Made by a program: the position numbers and the translations under genes. DNA of 64,000 nt, taken from positions 142,501 to 206,500 of the forward strand of contig CAJNDS010002839.1 of the NCBI GenBank assembly GCA_905221605.1, written 5' to 3'. Below are positions 59,849-64,000 of this stretch, piece by piece. How positions within the stretch are numbered: the first letter of the stretch is position 1; every line of letters begins with the position of its first letter. The notes beneath the pieces were generated by a model. That model saw nothing but the letters and a program-made list of their open reading frames with translations, was not told where the DNA came from and did not search any database. Source of the DNA: Symbiodinium natans. Taxonomy: Eukaryota > Sar > Dinophyceae > Suessiales > Symbiodiniaceae.

Positions 59849-60308
59849 CGAGTTGAGCGAACAAATGCGATCCACCGTCTTGGTGTTTGGGTTGTGAAAA
59901 CCGTGCCTCTGTACTGGCACCACTGATGGCCCTCTTGGCCCTAATGTACAGGGGAGGAAACCACCTCCTCCTAAGCTACCATCCTCTTTGGGATGCTACC
60001 AGAGGTTGTACCTCATGAGAGGAAAGAAACCTCCTGGCAAAAGCTCCTCAGGTTGCTGGTGCAGGGTTGCAACCGTGAGAGAAGGGGCCAGGGGTGTGCT
60101 CTGGCAGTGAGGATGAACCTCAGCTTGCATCCTCTTCGGGATGCTACCAGAGGCTGGTACCTCATGAGAGGTTAGGAACCTCCTGACAAAAGGTCCCTCA
60201 AGGCCTTTGGTGCACTTTGTGCAGGCTGTCAGAGGGAGGCGGTCAGGGTTCCGCTCCGGTAGCGAGGATGGTACCTCTGTGCTATCCTCGCTGGGAGGAT
60301 GCAACCTC

Positions 60309-61748
60309 CTAGGCTGCTTCAGCTGGTGGTTCCCTGAGTGGGACCAACTCCCAGCGAGGTTCCTCCATGATGTTGCCGAGGGGTCGCGCGAGCCCATAGT
60401 CTGGCGACGGCAACTCATAGAGGACTTTCATGTCGATGAGAGCCTCGACAAAGACCATGTCCATGGTTTTTAATTCCCACAGCAACAAGCTTGCCAGCAT
60501 GGGGATGCTGGCATGGTGGAGGCTGACCCACCTCCTGACTTTGCTGCTCAGGGTGGGTGAGTCTTGGTCAAACCACCGGAAGAACGAGACGAGCCGGGTC
60601 AGGCTGGGGAAGCCGTAGTGCTCTCTGGTGCCCCAGTTGGCCACGTCCAAACTTGTTAACCGGTGGTATTTGGCCATTCCCAGGTACCCCCAATTATGCT
60701 CCCCTTGGTCGCGGGGATGGAGGTACCCCTCCAAAAAACGAAGTCCACACCACAACCAGATCAGAATGCACATCTGGAGGAACGACCCGTCCGGTGTCGG
60801 GCGGACTGGGGCCACCATCCGCTCGACGGTGTAGGCCCTCAGGTCCTGGGCTGGGAGCCCAGGGACCTCGACCTGGAGGGTGAACCTCCGGCAGACCTGG
60901 GGCCAGGAATCGAGGGACAGCGCAAACAGCTCCCACTCGAAGTGGTGGGCATCTTGGGGGCCCACCTTCAGGACCCAGCGGGGTTCCCGGTCAAGGGTAT
61001 ACACCACCCTTGACCCTCCCCGAGCAAGCATGGTCAGGTACCTGATCTTGCCCTGGACCTCATACGAGGCCTGGTCGGGCATCTGGTTGGCCAGGCCATT
61101 ACCTCGACCGCGGCTGCTTGCTTGGAGGATAAGGTTACCTCCCTCGTTGTGGGGCCTGGTGCCCGTGTTAAGGTCTGCCGGGGGCTCCTGGTCCTCTTGG
61201 TCCTGCTCCTCCACTGGGGCAGGCTCCGGACTGGTTTCGGAGGCATCCCCTCCTGAGCTTTGGGCTTGGTCCCATTCTCGGGAGGCCTCCCACCAGCTGG
61301 ATTGCTGCCATCCCTCCCATTCTTCGTGCCCCCATCCAGGGTGGGCGGCACGTCTGGCTGGCGGTGGCATGGGTGGGACCCTTTGGGCTGCCTCGGAGAC
61401 AGCCTGCTGCCTCTGAGCCCTGGCTTTCTTACCCGGCCTGTTCCTCTGCCTCTGCAAGGTGTAGTCATCTACGAACCTTTGTGCCGGGGTCCTGCGTTCG
61501 AGCAGCAACTCTCCCTTGCCTTGGGCTTTGCCGGGCTGCCTGCTCGGAGGAGGAACCTCCCTCTTTCTATTCTCCCAAGCCCTTGCCTCCGGAGGCTGCC
61601 CCTCCCCTGCCGGTGTTGTGGGTGGCAGTTCCTGGTTGTTTCGGCAGGGGCTACATTGGACCCCTCCTGGGTGTCGTCGCCGGTGGGGTGGTGTGGAGCC
61701 TCTGGCTCCGGGGGGCCCCACCCTCCGGCTTTCCTTCTTCACTCTTCA
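60309..61748 (-). CDS. Divergent protein-kinase-like protein, copy 1
   Basis: A 477-codon open frame. The first ~215 residues are Pro/Gln/Arg-rich and probably disordered. The C-terminal ~250 residues carry a kinase-like residue pattern: a Gly-rich turn (ARGGSRVVYTL), WVLKV (candidate ATP-site Lys), HHFEWELFAL (candidate helix-C Glu), HPRDQGEHNWGY (D-x-x-x-x-N catalytic-loop spacing) and LTSLDVANW (candidate metal-binding Asp). This is inference from motif order, with no named family. The stop is TAG near 60309. No in-frame ATG opens the frame: a stop lies just before 61748, while ATG at about 61803 starts MAEMKQEDLPSQGQEAQ in another frame, so a small intron or a frameshift links them. The product may belong to a mobile or high-copy family. 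Confidence 0.6.
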
Positions 61749-61914
61749 CTGGAGCCTCCTGGGCCTCCTGGCCCTGGGAGGGCAGGTCCTCCTGCTTCAT
61801 TTCCGCCATTGCGCACGGGGGGGTTGGGCCCTTCTACTGGCTTGGCTGCCTGCGCTGGCTGAAAAAGGCTGCGGATGGGATTTGTCGTTTCTGGCTTGAA
61901 CTGCGACTTACATC

Positions 61915-61982
61915 GGGGGTCCAACCCAGGTTCAACCTGGGTTCAACCCGGGTTCAGAACCCGGGTCAGAATCCAGGTTCAA
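61915..61982. repeat. Palindromic AACCTGGGTT repeats at unit junction
   Basis: AACCCAGGTTCAACCTGGGTT-type units recur between copy 1 and copy 2, like those before copy 1. Confidence 0.9.
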
Positions 61983-61989
61983 TTTTTTC

Positions 61990-63925
61990 CGAGTTGAGCG
62001 AACAAATGCGATCCACCATCTTGGTGTTTGGGTTGTGAAAACCGTGCCTCTGTACTGGCACTACTGATGGCCCTCTTGGCCCTAAAGTACAGGGGAGGAA
62101 ACCACCTCCTCCTAAGCTACCATCCTCTTTGGGATGCTACCAGAGGTTGTACCTCATGAGAGGAATGAACCTCCTGGCAAAAGTTCCTCAGGTTTCTGGT
62201 GCAGAGGGTGCAAACCGTGAGAGGAGGGGCCAGGGGTGTTCTCTGGCAGCGAGGATGAACCTCAGCTTGCATCCTCTTCGGGATGCTACCAGAGGCTGGT
62301 ACCTCAACAGAGGTTAGGAACCTCCTGACAAAAGGTCCCTCAAGGCCTTTGGTGCACTTTGTGCAGGCTGTCAGAGGGAGGCGGTCAGGGTTCCGCTCTG
62401 GTAGCGAGGATGGTACCTCTGTGTAATCCTCGCTGGGAGGGTGCAACCTCCTAGGTTGCTTCAGCTGGTGGTTCCCTGAGTGGGACCAACTCCCAGCGAG
62501 GTTCTTCCATGATATTGCCGAGGGGTCGCGCTAGCCCATAGTCTGGCGACGGCAATTCATAAAGGACTTTCATGTCGATGAGAGCCTCGACAAAGACCAT
62601 GTCCATGTTTTTTCATTCCCACAGCAACAAGCTTGCCAGCAAGGGGATGCTGGCATGGTGGAGGCTGACCCACCTCCTGACTTTGCTGCTTAAGGTGGGT
62701 GAGTCTTGGTCAAACCACCGGAAGAAAGAGACGAGCCGGGTCAGGCTGGGGAAACCGTAGTGCTCTCTGGTGCCCCAGTTGGCCACGTCCAAACTTGTTA
62801 ACCGGTGGTACTTGGCCATTCCCAGGTACCCCCAATTATGCTCCCCTTGGTCGCGGGGATGGAGGTACCCCTCCGGAAGGCGAAGTCCACACCAGAAGCA
62901 CATCATAATGCACATCTGGAGGAATGAACCGTCCGGCGTCGGGCGGATGGGGGCCACCATCCGCTCGACGGCAAAGGGGGCATCTTGGAGGCCCACCTTC
63001 AGGACCCAGCGGGGTTCCCGGTCGAGGGTATACACTACCCTAGAATGGTCAGGTACCTGACCTCGCCTTGGAGGGCCGGTCAGGCATCTGATTGGCGAGG
63101 CCATTGCCTCGACCACGGCTGCTTGCTCGGAGGACAAGGCTACCTCCCTCTCGGCTGCTGGCCTGGTCCCCGTGTTAGGTCTGCCGGGGGATTCTGGGCC
63201 TGCTCTGCCACGGGGGCAGGCTCTGCGCTGGTTTCGGAGATATCCTCCTGACCTCTCATCCTGTTCCCAGTCTCCACCCTCCGGACCAACGCTCGTCCCC
63301 CCATTGCTGCCATCCTTCCCACAACCAGGGTTGGCAGTGGCGGTGGCCTGGGTGGGACCCTTTGGGCTGCCTCGGAAACAGCCTGTTACCTCTGGGCCCT
63401 GGCTTTCTTGCCCGGCCTGTTTCTTTGTCTCTGCAGGGTGCAGTCATCTACGTACCTCTGCGCCGGGGTCCTGCGTTCCAGCAGGAACTCTCCCTTGCCG
63501 TGGGCTTTTCCGGGCTGCCTGTTTGGAGGAGGAACCTCCCTCTTTCTGCTCTCCCAAGCCTTTGCCTCCGGAGGCTGCCCCTTCCCTGCCGGTGCTGTGG
63601 TTGGTGGTTCCTGGTTGCTTTCCTCCTTCGCCTCGGCAGGGGCTGCATTGGAGGAGGCACTGGCTTGGGAGGGTAGCCCCTCCTGAGTCGGCGCTGGTGG
63701 GGTGGTTCAGAGCCTCTTGCTCCGGGGAGGCCCCACCCTCCGGCTTTTCTCCTTCACTCTTCAGGGCCTCCTGGCCCTGGGAGGGAAGGTCCTCCTGTTT
63801 CACTTCCGCCATTGCGCACAGGGGGGGCCCCTTCTACTGGCTTGGCTGCCTGTGCTGGCTGAAAAAGGCTGCGGATGGGATTAGTTGTTTCAGGCTTGAA
63901 TTGCGACTTACAGCGGGAATCCTTT
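61990..63925. repeat. Tandem unit, copy 2 (~1.94 kb, with deletions)
   Basis: Aligns with copy 1 through 63910 (GCGACTTAC near both right ends). It is shorter by about 140-200 bases, mainly from a deletion in the kinase-like region near 62970 and another near 63055. After about 63915 the sequence diverges from the copy 1 flank. Confidence 0.92.
62410..63812 (-). pseudogene. Kinase-like protein, copy 2, decayed
   Basis: ATG at 63812 opens MAEVKQEDLPSQGQEALKSE, which runs in one frame to a stop at 63444. The remainder of the copy 1 protein is found in pieces in other frames. The segment carrying the candidate helix-C Glu (HHFEWELFAL in copy 1) is deleted, so the frame runs from VLKVGLQDA straight to PFAVERMVAP. 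The catalytic-loop part (GEHNWGYLGM) is retained. Several frameshifts and the lost segment make it a probable pseudogene. Confidence 0.75.
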
Positions 63926-64000
63926 TTAAAACTACAAGCAGCAGCAAGTTTTTGCGAAACCGTTTGGGTTTTAAGGGACAGCTGGCCGCCACAACCCTCA
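63926..64000. other. Right window edge, unassigned
   Basis: Short unique sequence after the copy 2 unit. Nothing recognised. Confidence 0.5.

Larger units (their letters stand above)
59849..61989. repeat. Tandem unit, copy 1 (~2.14 kb)
   Basis: It begins at GAGTTGAGCGAACAAATGCG (about 59850) and repeats 2141 bases later at 61991. It carries the kinase-like ORF and a ~150 bp internal direct repeat at the 3' side of the ORF (GGGATGCTACCAGAGG at about 59991 and 60140). Confidence 0.92.

Noticed and set aside
60880-62038. Plus-strand frames rich in Pro, Gly and Leu
   Set aside because: Antisense shadows of the kinase-like ORF.

Overview
The window looks like nuclear DNA of a dinoflagellate (Symbiodiniaceae-like). 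Four kinds of evidence point there. First, coding sequence occurs as many short exons (about 35-120 nt), and every gene I could recognise lies on the minus strand, which is the unidirectional gene-cluster layout of dinoflagellates. Second, the introns I could place by protein homology have mainly GC donors, some GT and two apparent GA, and all but one acceptor reads AG|G. Third, TTTAGGG-type telomere-like repeats lie inside the sequence. Fourth, one gene belongs to an EF-hand/DUF3626 family that I know from Symbiodinium gene models. No rRNA, tRNA, CRISPR or bacterial operon was seen.

Layout on the minus strand, read from high to low coordinates: two tandem copies of a ~2.14 kb unit carrying a divergent protein-kinase-like ORF (about 59.8-63.9 kb, one copy decayed); an unassigned multi-membrane-span gene (57.7-54.9); an apolipoprotein N-acyltransferase/CN-hydrolase-like gene (52.1-51.3); a nearly complete transmembrane-9 superfamily (nonaspanin) gene in about 20 exons (50.5-45.4); an inositol polyphosphate 5-phosphatase in two blocks (41.8-40.96 and 32.7-31.2), with an apparent 8.2 kb intron holding exons of a coiled-coil protein built on a repeated R-x-G-E-L motif (38.1-33.5); an ankyrin-repeat gene continuing into an Ala/Lys/Pro tandem-repeat region (28.4-25.1); an EF-hand plus DUF3626 gene (24.7-20.7); a SPRY-domain block (19.4-18.7); a VIT-vWA-TPR-DUF2135 gene of bacterial-like architecture with an in-frame TGA in the VIT exon (14.1-10.4); and a small unassigned gene (7.8-7.4). 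The first 7.4 kb holds microsatellites and no gene I can support.

Between genes there are long microsatellites, degenerate TTTAGGG tracts, a 22-30 bp minisatellite and an AT-rich island. Protein assignments rest on reading motifs by eye; exon edges were chosen so that phase and family spacing agree, and they need transcript support. The genes do not form an obvious pathway. They are a mixed set: phosphoinositide turnover, secretory membrane proteins, calcium binding, a lipid-acyltransferase-like enzyme and repeat scaffolds.
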